Assembly: GCA_963575645.1 (NCBI GenBank)
Contig: OY754470.1
Span: forward strand, 3,472,001-3,536,000
Reading direction: 5' to 3'
Origin: Xanthostigma xanthostigma
Taxonomy: Eukaryota; Arthropoda; Insecta; Raphidioptera; Raphidiidae
Length of the DNA: 64,000 nucleotides
Position numbers and translations under genes: made by a program. Position 1 is the stretch's first letter, and each line of letters begins with the position of its first letter. The notes under the pieces are model-generated. The model searched no databases and was not told where the DNA came from. It saw nothing but the letters and a program-made list of their open reading frames with translations. Shown here piece by piece: positions 37,104 to 47,310 of this stretch.

Positions 37104-37690
37104 TACCGGGTGTTCAAAAAGTCCCGCAACGCCTGAATATCTCAGAGATTAAGAAAAATGTTGTGAATCAAAGTTGCTCCACTCGTTGTAATGTATTTTC
37201 CGGTCACAAAAATTCCTCGCAAGGGGATACCTCCGTGAGGGGACAGGGAGTAACTCCGAAATTTTAAATGGCAACCGCAATTTTTTCAAATTCTACTTTA
37301 AAAACGACCAACTATCTTTAAGAATTAAGATTGTTATCAAGGTCAAGTAAAAGAGTACCATTCCTTAACCTGTTACAAAATGAACAAATATTATTTGGGG
37401 CGGTGAGGATAACCCCGCGTACTCGAAGATCTGTAGCTTGAACAAAAAAAAAGTTTGGGACAAAAGATGCTTTTATTGTCCGAAGAACTCGACCCAAAAA
37501 AGAAAAATTGCGGTTGTCATTTAAAATTTAGGATTACCCCCTGCCCCCCACGGGGCACTCCCTTGGAAGGAATTTTTGTGACCGAAAAATACATAACAAC
37601 GAGTTAAACAACTTTTTGTCGCAACTTTTTTCAAAAAAAAATTATCTCTGAGATATTCAGACGTTGCGGGACTGTTTGAACACCCGGTAT
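37104..37690. mobile_element. Long-TIR MITE, about 587 bp
   Basis: The inverted ends are ACCGGGTGTTCAAA(A/C)AGTCC, with matching arms through ctgaatatctcagagat and a block near ggcaaccgcaatttttt. It is flanked by TA-rich sequence (TATAT on both sides). No transposase. Confidence 0.8.
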
Positions 37691-37929
37691 ATATGATCTG
37701 CAGACTGCCAGCCAGCCTGTCCATCCACACTAGTGTATGTACATCGCTGTGACCGCGGGCGCAACAGTGCAGTCTCTGATTGTGGCGCCTCCGCCCCCTG
37801 CCTGCCTTGCTTAACGCCTTGCTACGGTTCCCTATCCTACTGAACGCGGACGACTTCCACACTAAGTTGTCAACTGCACACAATTCAGTGACGTAGGCAA
37901 ATACTTATTGATGCAAAACATCTAATGAG

Positions 37930-38275
37930 TCGTTTGGATGACAGAAAAATGGCGCGGCGCTGCGATGGTACGTCGTTGCGTTTTTTAGTTACTAGTATTT
38001 ATTAGTAGAAGTTTTGTTCCAAAAATAAGCAATTGAAGGAGATTTGGTTGAGGAACAATTGAAAAATACCAGAGTGTCGCTTGTGGCCAACGTTTCTAAA
38101 ATTATATTTTCATCCTCAAAACCTCAATCTCATCTCAACTTGAATTGAGGCCCTATAAGGATGGAAATATAATTTTCGAAACGTTGGCCATAAGCGATAC
38201 TCTGGTAAATTGTTCCTCAACTAAATAAATCTCCTTCCATACTAGTATTTATGTTTCACATCTGCCTCGCAATGT
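37930..38275 (+). repeat. Dispersed repeat U, copy 4, split by a palindrome insertion
   Basis: Left part to 38,002 and right part from 38,241 (tttcacatctgcctcgc) match copies 1, 2 and 5. The insertion at 38,003-38,240 separates them. Confidence 0.6.
38003..38240. repeat. Palindrome insertion with 12-bp direct repeats
   Basis: Inverted arms (about 38,036-38,122 and 38,157-38,238) carry aaggagattt, gttgaggaacaatt and the block aacgttggcca. The insert is bounded by ACTAGTATTTAT on both sides (37,991-38,002 and 38,241-38,252). It interrupts a copy of repeat U, whose other copies read straight through this point. Confidence 0.78.
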
Positions 38276-38838
38276 CAATTGACAGGTCCGCCAGATGACG
38301 TCATCGGCCACACTACTATCCGACGGAACGTAATAACCTCTGTAATTTACTGGTCTTGCGCTACTGTCACTGAGCGCGCGTTTCAAAACCGTCTACAAAT
38401 CCAGTTAAAACACGCATCGTGTGGAGCCAACACATATGAAACCATCACAAAATCCAGAACCACAGCACGCTTGGAAGCTAGCGGCGAATCCGGCGGCAAG
38501 ACCGGCCTCCTGTGCAGCGACCTTGAAATGAACGTATATCTAGGATCACTGAGAAGACGTTAGATAGAGAAAAAGAGATGAGGTGATTCGAGCCACTGAC
38601 AAAGACAAAACTGATTGCCAGATGAGTGCCTGAAGCACTTACAAAGCATTCTTCATAAGTTGGCCGACCATATTACTCTATTACTGATACGAGAACCAGT
38701 CGGTATCTCGTGTTGTGAGTCTGTGACTAAATGACAATTCTTACATCGTGTTAGTTTATTCTTTGGCTATTTAGCCCATTGGTTCCCAAAACTCAATCAC
38801 AAAAACACAAGATGAAATAGTGTTGAATCACTGTAGAC

Positions 38839-39725
38839 CAGGAGTGGACAAATCTTTTGATCGTCGGGCCACATTGCGGATGAAAATATGACCGCTGGCC
38901 AAAGAATTTCTTTTTTTAATTTTAAGTATAGTTTTTTTGAAACAACAATTTCAAGTTTTTAAACACTATTTACTATTGTCAAAGAATAATTAATCCTACT
39001 TCTGAATTAACGAATTTAATTATAGCCCACTTCTGAATAATTGATATATGTAATAATTACATATAATTTGTCTCTAATTTATTTCTCTTGTCAGGATGGA
39101 AATAAATTGAAATAAAAAATTTCGACTTTGTACAACTTTATTTACAATATTTACAATTTCACTTAACTCTCAGCTTACATTTCCAACTCCAATCTTCAAC
39201 TTCAACCTCAACCATCAACTTACTTCAACTCACTATATCCAACTATCTCAAACATCACTTACTTACTTACTGACTATCAATCTCTTAAAAAATCATCTTC
39301 TTTCAATTAACCCTTTTTCGCACACACCCACGATGACCAATCACATTCAAAAACCCTTCAACTGTCATTCTCTCTCAACCAATCATACCAAAACACATTG
39401 CAATTGTCACTCATTCATACATAATTCTTAGAACCTATTTTTAATTGCTTTAGCGTGACAAATTTAAAACAGTTAATCATTTTAAGGGTTAAACTGTCAA
39501 TTTGAAGTTCGTGAATTTTGTCAACATGTGGTCGATTCTATTTTGTCTATTTTTTTCTAAATTCTACGAAATAACTATACAGTCATAAAGCAATAAAGTA
39601 ATACATTTATTAAAAAAATGTAACACTATTTTTCTAAAATTCTTTTTATGCGCAAATTTATATGGCTAACAGTAATAGCTTCGCGTGCCGGATCCGGCCC
39701 GCGGGCCGCCATTTGTCCAGGCCTG
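38839..39725. mobile_element. Non-autonomous hAT element, 887 bp, with perfect 8-bp target duplication
   Basis: The ends read CAGGAGTGGACAAAT and the complement of CAGGCCTGGACAAAT. Both flanks carry CTGTAGAC (38,831-38,838 and 39,726-39,733). The GC-rich terminal stretch (gcggcccgcgggccgg-like) is typical of hAT ends. The interior is AT-rich with runs of CAACTTC-type sequence and no transposase, so this copy depends on an autonomous relative. Confidence 0.9.
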
Positions 39726-40301
39726 CTGTAGACCAACCTTTTAGCTCGTTGCATTATTCGATATGATCTAATTATTGCAAATTTTGTTGATACTTTATCA
39801 TTTGCGTCATTGACTCATAATATAATTTTAATTTATGCTATCAAAAAATATTCCTATACAATAATTTATTACTCCGAATTTATTGAGTTTGGGTATTTTT
39901 CAAATATTGCGAAAAGGGAGTTGATTTTCTTACTGTTACTGACCAAGCGAGCGAAGGAAAATAATGAATCTTACGTGGGATAAAAAAAAATCTGAACCAT
40001 TGACCTAACAAACTCCTTGAGCTCAAAAACAATATTTTTTACACGTTTCCAAGCTCTTCGAGTTCGAAAAAACCACATCCGCTGTCACTTTTTAATTTTA
40101 ACACCAATTTGTTTTTTTTATTTTATTTAAATTAAGTTTAATAAACATTATTGCGTATATTCACTTGGGAGAAGGGGGCAACGATTTACGTATTTTTCTC
40201 GTGTACAGGGGGGTCTAAGACCACCAACAGTTTGCTTACGTAATATAATTATACTTATGTAAAGTATGAAAAAAATTGCAAAAAAATTAATAACTTATTA
40301 A

Positions 40302-40828
40302 GGTATAGTACGAGCACAAAAGCAATTTTAAATAAAAGGCTTGATTTTTTTTTATATGAAAGTTGGACTCAGTCTAAACCAATTCTGAAAATTTTAGGGG
40401 GGTTGCCCGATTATTTGAATAAACAAATGACTTCAAAAGTAGGCATATTTAACATTGGCTTTATGGTAAAACGGTAGATGGATGATGTGTTTTCATTGAT
40501 TTCTCAAAAACTAGTCGGTGGAAATAAAAAAAAACGATTTAAATTAAAGTCAAAACCTTAATAAATTATTGAAAACAAAAAAAACCGTTATGCCCGACTA
40601 ATTAAAAAGATATTTAATTAAAAAGATTAACTTTCTTTTTAATTAGTCGGGCAATACGAGTTTTTTGTTTTCAATAATTTATTAAGGTTTTAACTTTAAT
40701 TTAAACAGATTTTTTTTAATTTCCACCGACTAGTTTTGGAGAAATCAATGAAAACATATCATCCATCTACCGAAATATTAAAAAAAATCAAGCTTTTTAT
40801 TTATAGTTGCCTTGGTGCTTGTACTACC
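40302..40828. mobile_element. Foldback MITE of 527 bp bounded by TTAA
   Basis: Two inverted halves: GGTATAGTACGAGCAC at the left and the complement of GGTAGTACAAGCACC at the right. Long matching arms lead to a centre near 40,615. TTAA flanks both ends (40,298-40,301 and 40,829-40,832), which would suit a piggyBac- or Kolobok-type mover. The family is not certain. Confidence 0.7.
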
Positions 40829-40972
40829 TTAAAGCAGTACATAATAACGAAAGAACATACATACATGAATTATTATAAAATTATGTATAGGTATTATTAA
40901 TTATTTGTAATGTAACTTCGTAGTATTCTTTGTAACTGACGATTGTAACCCATTGGGCCATGCAATAAATTC

Positions 40973-40974
<2 letters not shown>

Positions 40975-41012
<38 letters not shown>
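40975..41012. repeat. (ATT)n microsatellite
   Basis: About 12 ATT units. Similar short tracts occur at 26,650-26,682, 33,566-33,586 and, as AAT, at 63,642-63,671. Confidence 0.85.
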
Positions 41013-41217
41013 GTATTTTTTAATTGGAGAAAAATGATCCTCAATTCGGTGATTTTGAATGAATGGACTGTTTTAATTTGTTATTTACTTTGACGTCAAC
41101 AATTTATCGATAATCGTTTTTAAAATAGAATCGATAACATAAAAGGTACAAAAATTGGATCAACCTACTTGAGTCATGAGAAATAATAGCACTATCTTAT
41201 CAACTGATACTGTGTAT

Positions 41218-41690
41218 CTAAGTGTGTAGGCTGGGACACATTGAAAAATCTGCAATAGCCGAGCATACGTTGACTCTAGACAACCATAAGATCCTTTATG
41301 AAGAAACCAAAGTTTTAGACAGAACATCGAGTTACAACCCACGCATATACAGAGAGGCCATAGAAATACACAAACACACAAATAATTTCAACCGGAAAGA
41401 TGAAGGTTTGAATCTAAGTAAAACCTGGACACCAGCACTGTGCAATACCAACCCACTGAATGGAACGACCAATCACAAAAGAGCATACTACGACCGAGTA
41501 GAGAACACGAGCACGCAACTATAAAAGACGGAAGTACCACACTTGTCGACACACTTACCCGTGAGCAGCCCAAAAGGCCACTTCGCCCGCTACCACATCG
41601 CCTTTGATAATGTCTACCGCAGTTGTATACCAATGGACCACGGCATACAAGCCCGAAAACCAATAAGATTTGATAATTGTGTATGTTTTT
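41218..41690 (+). mobile_element. Penelope-like element, GIY-YIG C-terminal fragment and 3' end
   Basis: The plus frame from 41,222 reads GHIEKSAIAEHTLTLD, then REAIEIHKHTNNFNRKDEGL and LSKTWTPAL. This is the C-terminal part of the GIY-YIG endonuclease of Penelope-like retroelements. It is followed by the known tail phrase cctttgataatgtctaccgc and a terminal part with ccaatggaccacggcata. The reverse transcriptase is missing; this is a 5'-truncated copy. Confidence 0.7.
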
Positions 41691-41699
41691 CTTATATAC

Positions 41700-43400
41700 A
41701 GTAGATCTTTGGGTACCTGCTACTCCAATGATATTTATTTTTTCTTCAACGCTTCCCTGTATTATTTTTTTTATTACGATTTATTAAACGACTTTTACTT
41801 AGACTGAAAAAATAATATTTTCAACGTCTCGTTCCGAAGTTAACGCCGTTATGTAATTGGCACTAACACTTCAAGAACCTTCGACCGTGTTAAGCAACCT
41901 ATCAGAAGACGCGTCATGTGTTTGCAAGAAGAGCATTTTGAAATTTTGCGATAAGTGCTAGTATTTTAAAAGCGTTATATTATTTAGAAAAGAAACATTT
42001 TCGATACATTAATTTTTCATTTTTGCATCTATCAAATTTCTTTCATATATTTTTTTGGTCACTCTGTAGTTCGTATACGTATATTGTTTTACTTTTTTTT
42101 AATTTTCTGTAATTGAAATTTTTGTTGTTTTTTTATGATAACGATTATCAGTATTGATATGGCAGGTACATTAAATTATATTATTAATCCAATGATAATT
42201 GTTGTCGTGAAAACAAAATTTTATCATATTATTGTCATAACTCATAAGTATAGGTTTATATAGTGTCCCGGACACGAAGTTTCAGACCTGCCTCGATTAT
42301 TTTTAAAGATTACCCCTACAAGGCGTATATATTCTTAAATGGGAAGAAATTATCGGCAATTCTCCGCCATTGAATCATTGTCCTTTATAATCTTGCGCTA
42401 CCAAGATTTCTCTTATATTTCCGTGTCGTTGAATAATTTCTCCTTTAACGTTACATAAAATTACAGATATGGCGGGAAATAAATTTCATTTAAAAAATGA
42501 ATTCCCTTGCAACTAAAAATAAATATGCGAGATGCCAGTGTAGGGCAATTGTAAAAAACTAGGAGTTTTTGATAGACGGACAGACACCGGAACGAGAGTA
42601 CCGTTTTTTCCAATTTTACTACGAAACAAGACTTATAACAATATCGTAATTTGGCAGCATAATTAGAATCAATTGTGTAATAATTAAATAAAAAAACAAG
42701 ATAAGATAACGGCTTTAAAATTGAAAAATAACATTGTGCGATACCTTTACACTTTGTTTTATTATCTTAAAAAAATTCAATTCAACTTTTTAAGCATGTG
42801 ACAGATATAATACCTACATATAATAAAACTGGTATTTATTCAATAATAATTACTGTCATATTTTTCAGTAATATTATCTCGAAAACATCAATTAGATTAA
42901 GAATGCTCTTGAGATATAAGTAGAGCAAAATATATATGCACTTTTATTGTCTACACTCGTATTTTAAACATGTTTTTTTGGGATATTCCGAATGGAAAAA
43001 TTGTTTTTTTGCACTACTCCCTATATTCTACAAAATAGCTGCTTACATGCATGTAAAGCGATTCATTACACCACTACAGTACTGTAAAAAATAACAAAAC
43101 TGGTGTTTTTCAGCAGTATACTTCGATTTTATTAGAGTTTGAGTCAAATCGATTCAGTGATTCACTACATATTCAAAAGAATGTTTAAAAACTCACATTT
43201 TGACATAGGTATGGGTAAAAATGTTTGTGCGTTCTAGATGTAAAAATATGAATAAAATGTTAAGAATTTTTTTTTCCAAAATGTTACAAAATTCGAGAAA
43301 AATATATTTTCAAAAAAAAAATAGGTACGGGTAATTGTTTTATCTGTCTTGGCCTTTAGCAGATAAACGAACAAACAAGATGGCCATTCCTTTTATATCT
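41700..43400. other. No gene seen
   Basis: AT-rich; a short repeat-tail phrase (agacggacagacaccggaac) near 42,575. Confidence 0.4.
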
Positions 43401-43404
43401 ATAG

Positions 43405-43987
43405 TAATGATCCGTATCCGCGGATATCCGAGGTAGAAGAAAGATCCGTATCCGTATCCGCGGATATCCGAGGGAGAAGAAAGATCCGTATCCGTATCCG
43501 TTAGTTTTATGGCGGATCTTTTACCTTATTAATTTTCAATTCATACATGAAATTTTATATATAGGTGATTAGGTAATAATGAAAAACTGTTAAATTCCAT
43601 TCAGATTATTTTTTATTTCTTAAAATCGTATTTGGCACCTTTAAATTGCAAAAATTTATCGTAGTGAGTACCATACCAATAGTACATAACTCAAAGGTAC
43701 TAATAAAAAACTATCTTTATAATGAGATATTGCACATCGATCTCTGGAAAGAGACAATCTGTTATGAGAGTTAACTCTTAAAGAAGTCAATAACTTTTTC
43801 CCATAACAGTCTCTTTCCAAAGGTCGATGTGCAATATTTACCGCCGCGTACTCTAAGAAAGTTAAGATCCGTATCCGTATCCGCGGATCTTGAAACCAAA
43901 TATCCGTATCCGCGGATCTTGAAACCAAATATCCGTATTCAGATCCGTATCCGCGGATATGAATTTTTAACGATCCGGCACATCACT
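43405..43987. mobile_element. hAT-like element with ATCCGTATCCGCGGAT repeats
   Basis: The motif ATCCGTATCCGCGGAT occurs about three times at each end. The right end reads gatccggcacatcacta, a hAT-like terminus. The centre holds a palindrome (atattgcacatcga near 43,728 against tcgatgtgcaatat near 43,836). The target duplication is unclear. Confidence 0.55.
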
Positions 43988-44749
43988 AATCTATAGTACT
44001 ATTCTATAAAAAGGTATTTATTTTTATTTTTTTGGACATAAATATTGAACATGCCGTAAATCTTTTTTACAAAGATATAGATGCTATAATAGTATAGTAA
44101 TTTAAAATAGAAAAGAACAATATATAATTAATATTATAAAGTTAATTCTGTACAATATTTAAAATTGCATAACCTGTTCAGTGATTTTTTTATATAAAAA
44201 TATCGTATTTGTATTGAAGATACGGTCTTTTTGTTCTTGATTTTAAAACAGATTAGGTGATATCATTCAGATTGTATTGTATAAAATTGACTGGTTATCC
44301 ATTATAAAAAATAATTAATTCCATTGTTTAAAATTGTGAATTAAGTACGTTTTTAAAAAGTGGGATTTCATCATTTTTCATATTGTAGGAAACAATAGAA
44401 AACAATATAAATTGATAATAAATTATATACAAATTGTTACAATGATATGTATTTTATTATGTAACATATGCATTATGCAATTATGATACCTGATTGTTTT
44501 ATTACTTAATGAGCTTGTTATATATTTGTAAGTGTGATTATAGGTGCATATTTTTTTCATTTTATTGCACGGCCCTTAAAATATTTCATATATCAACTTC
44601 CTGTTTGTACATTTAAAAAATATAACGTCTTTACGCTGTACAAAAAAAAAGTACAATGATTGTTCAAGCTCGTACCGTCAACCAAGAGGATACATGCGGG
44701 GCAAGTTGAATTTAGAACCGAATCTCAAACCATGAAATGAACGATTACA

Positions 44750-45395
44750 GTGAGTTTCGGTCGTGCTAACGGAGCGACCCAATAAGCACAGCCTTTTGCA
44801 CGAGTGCCTCAACATTACTCCTTTCTCGGAGCGAAGCGAGTCGCTCTTTTTTGGTAAATGACTCACTCTGAGTGCCATTGCTAGCTGTTCTGAGCTGTTC
44901 TGTACTGTTGCATTCGCACATTTACAGAGCGCACGCAGCGTAGACCACAGAGGCACTAGTTAATTTTGCACGTACGGAGTTATCTTTACTGAGTCATTTA
45001 ATTTTGAATGACACATTTTAACTTACTGTAATAGTACTAAGCTTACAGTGACTTAAATCATTCACATTGACGTCGTTGACAAAGATATAATATTGTAACA
45101 ATAAACATTATTATTGTTAAACTTTTATTATACTTTATAGTTCATCCGAAATGCGAATAATATAAGATCAGAATCATATTAAAATGAGCTCAGAGCTGAG
45201 TGTGCATTGTGCTGTGCAATGCTTCGTGACTCTTGAGCATGCATGATGACAGTTCACACCTCTGCAGTCTGCACTCTTGTGTAGTGCGTGCTGTCTAGTG
45301 TCGCTCCTTTGAACGGCTCCCTCTGAGCGACTCTTTTTAGTGAGCGGAGCGCACGGAGCCAGCTCCCAATAAAGTGTCATGTGGACACATCACTA
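44750..45395. mobile_element. Probable hAT-related element remnant
   Basis: Subterminal inverted GAGCGACTC / GAGTCGCTC motifs (near 44,839 and 45,326), and a right end gtggacacatcacta whose complement starts TAGTGATGTG. The left end was not found. Confidence 0.35.
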
Positions 45396-45399
45396 TTAC

Positions 45400-46429
45400 G
45401 CTGACATGCCGGAATAGCTTTTAGATTTGCCAACAGTGACGGCTTGAGTCCTCGAAGTACACCAATTAAAAGACGGCTAATATAACAGAATATTCTGGAT
45501 ACTTATTATTTTGAAGTACTGTTCATTATTTTTATCAAATTAAAATAGTAAAAGTGCTTAGCTGTTTTTTACTTGTTAATAATAATTATTGATATTATTT
45601 CGATCAGATTTTTATCGTAGTTATACTGCACGTCTGCGATAAAGTATTTTTAGATTAGAATAGATTTTATAAGAGTTACTGATTTTATAAAATTTTATAT
45701 GCGTATGATTTAAAATAAAAAACGTCTTAAAAAAATTGTTGGTTTATTTTATGAATTTAGTTCTATTTAGACGTTTTTTTATAAAACATTTAATTGGATT
45801 TCTTTATAGAAGAGCTCACTACTTACCTATCGAGAAAGTAAAGGGAAAGAATCAAATAGAAAATATCAAAGTTAGGAGGACAAAGGAGCAAGGAACATAA
45901 GGAAAGATACGTGGGATTCCTTTAAAAAGTAAAATTGAGGTTTTATGGACGATTGGAAACTGGTGGAATGAAGTTATTACTGTGGCTGCAGCTTCACAAA
46001 GCCTTATCGGTCTGATGTAACACCACATTCCCGAAATTATACTCGCAATCACATCAATATATTGATCGAAATGCCAGAGACCGACACACAGGACCGGCTC
46101 ATTTATTCAACAAGAAATAACACGATAAAAGAAAAATCCAGCCCTCAAACCATCTCAATACGGCCCGCGACTAGAATCTATCTAGTGAGGATTTTAAACG
46201 ACATTCGATGCCACTATTTTTAAAATTGATGGATCCTCGAGCTCAAGATAATTTACCCTTTTTATGAAAACTGATTTTAACTAAATTAATAAAGATTTTA
46301 AATTAGTATGTGTTTTAGTTTTTAATTTAGTCTGGCCCGCTAACACATCCTAAATCTTATATATGGTCCTTTAGAAAATCAGTCTGACAATGGTAGATTT
46401 TATATTAGGTTTCAAAATGTTTTCCTTCT
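45400..46429. other. No gene seen upstream of the APN promoter
   Basis: AT-rich spacer. The short open frames have no family pattern. Confidence 0.4.
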
Positions 46430-46437
46430 AAAAAAAT

Positions 46438-46679
46438 CAGCCCCGGATCTACGATTTATTCAAACCGAGGCAGAAACTTGATAATGGCGCCCCCTTTCTC
46501 CAGCGTTTGAGATAAATTACTTAAAAAAACTCACAAATATATAATGGTTGGCATTTTTCGTGAACGGGACAATAAGAACTCTTTAATAAAGCACCATATT
46601 ATATTATGATTTTGGCGCTCCGTGAAACTGACACCCGGGACGGGTGCCCCGGTTTGCCCCACCCCTAGATCCGGGGCTG
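46438..46679. mobile_element. hAT-type MITE with 8-bp target duplication, upstream of the APN promoter
   Basis: This 242-bp element has perfect 14-bp inverted ends (CAGCCCCGGATCTA and its complement), flanked on both sides by the same 8 bases, AAAAAAAT (46,430-46,437 and 46,680-46,687). CAG-type ends and an 8-bp duplication are hallmarks of hAT. It has no coding capacity and ends about 350 bases before the candidate promoter of the aminopeptidase gene. Confidence 0.85.
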
Positions 46680-47027
46680 AAAAAAATACAACAAATATAT
46701 TGTTTAATTCCAGCTTCCATAAGCATTTATTTGACACCTTACACGAAGCCCTTGAAAAACTTTTTTTTTTAGTTTTCCATTCCACCCCCTAAAATTAGTC
46801 CGCAGAATCAAAATTCAACTTTTAATACTTCACGCCTGTGATTGGGTCACCACACTCTGTGCCAAACTTCAAATAATTTCAGAAAATATCGACTGAGACA
46901 GACGGACAGGCAGGTGATTCCATAAGTGTTTCGTTTGCACGGAATACAAAAAAAGATAGTCATTGTAGATAAAAATAAATTAAATTCATGATAATTTAGT
47001 CAAATCAACATTTATGATTATTAGTGA

Positions 47028-47063
47028 GATAAGATTCTATATAATTCCTCGCAATTGTTCACT
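47028..47063 (+). promoter_or_regulatory. Candidate core promoter of the aminopeptidase N gene
   Basis: GATAAG (47,028-47,033) is followed by TATATAA (47,038-47,044) and an initiator-like TCACT around 47,061. The TATA-to-start spacing of about 23 bases is a little short, so the true start may lie a few bases downstream. GATA factors are known regulators of insect midgut genes, which fits the product. The assignment as a promoter is inference. Confidence 0.45.
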
Positions 47064-47095
47064 GACACTCAGATTGGTTTTTTTAATTATAACAG
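47061..47095 (+). other. 5' untranslated first exon of the aminopeptidase N gene
   Basis: A splice donor (gtaagt) at 47,096 is followed by a 214-bp intron ending in a pyrimidine-rich acceptor at 47,309, two bases before the start codon. This implies a short non-coding first exon. The start at 47,061 is inferred from an initiator-like TCACT (47,059-47,063). The donor is seen directly; the exon start is a guess. Confidence 0.55.
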
Positions 47096-47310
47096 GTAAG
47101 TTATAATCATTTAAATTTCTGAATTTTTACATTGAGTATTTGAAAAAAACTAATTAAAAATATATATCTTTTGAATGAATTTCAATTAGAAATACTATTT
47201 CTACTGCTCCTGCAACATTAGAAACATTTTTTTCTTTTTTTGTTAAATCACCCCTAATTTGTTTTGATTCATTTATGTCTTTATTTATCTATTTATTTTT
47301 TAATTTTAGT

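Noticed and set aside
38279-38563. 94-codon plus-strand frame, less AT-rich than its surroundings
   Set aside because: No motif, no splice context, next to repeat U; cannot be supported as a gene.
47275-47310. Earlier in-frame ATG of the aminopeptidase N gene at 47,275
   Set aside because: It lies in the pyrimidine-rich end of an intron; the acceptor at 47,308-47,309 and a good signal peptide favour the ATG at 47,311.
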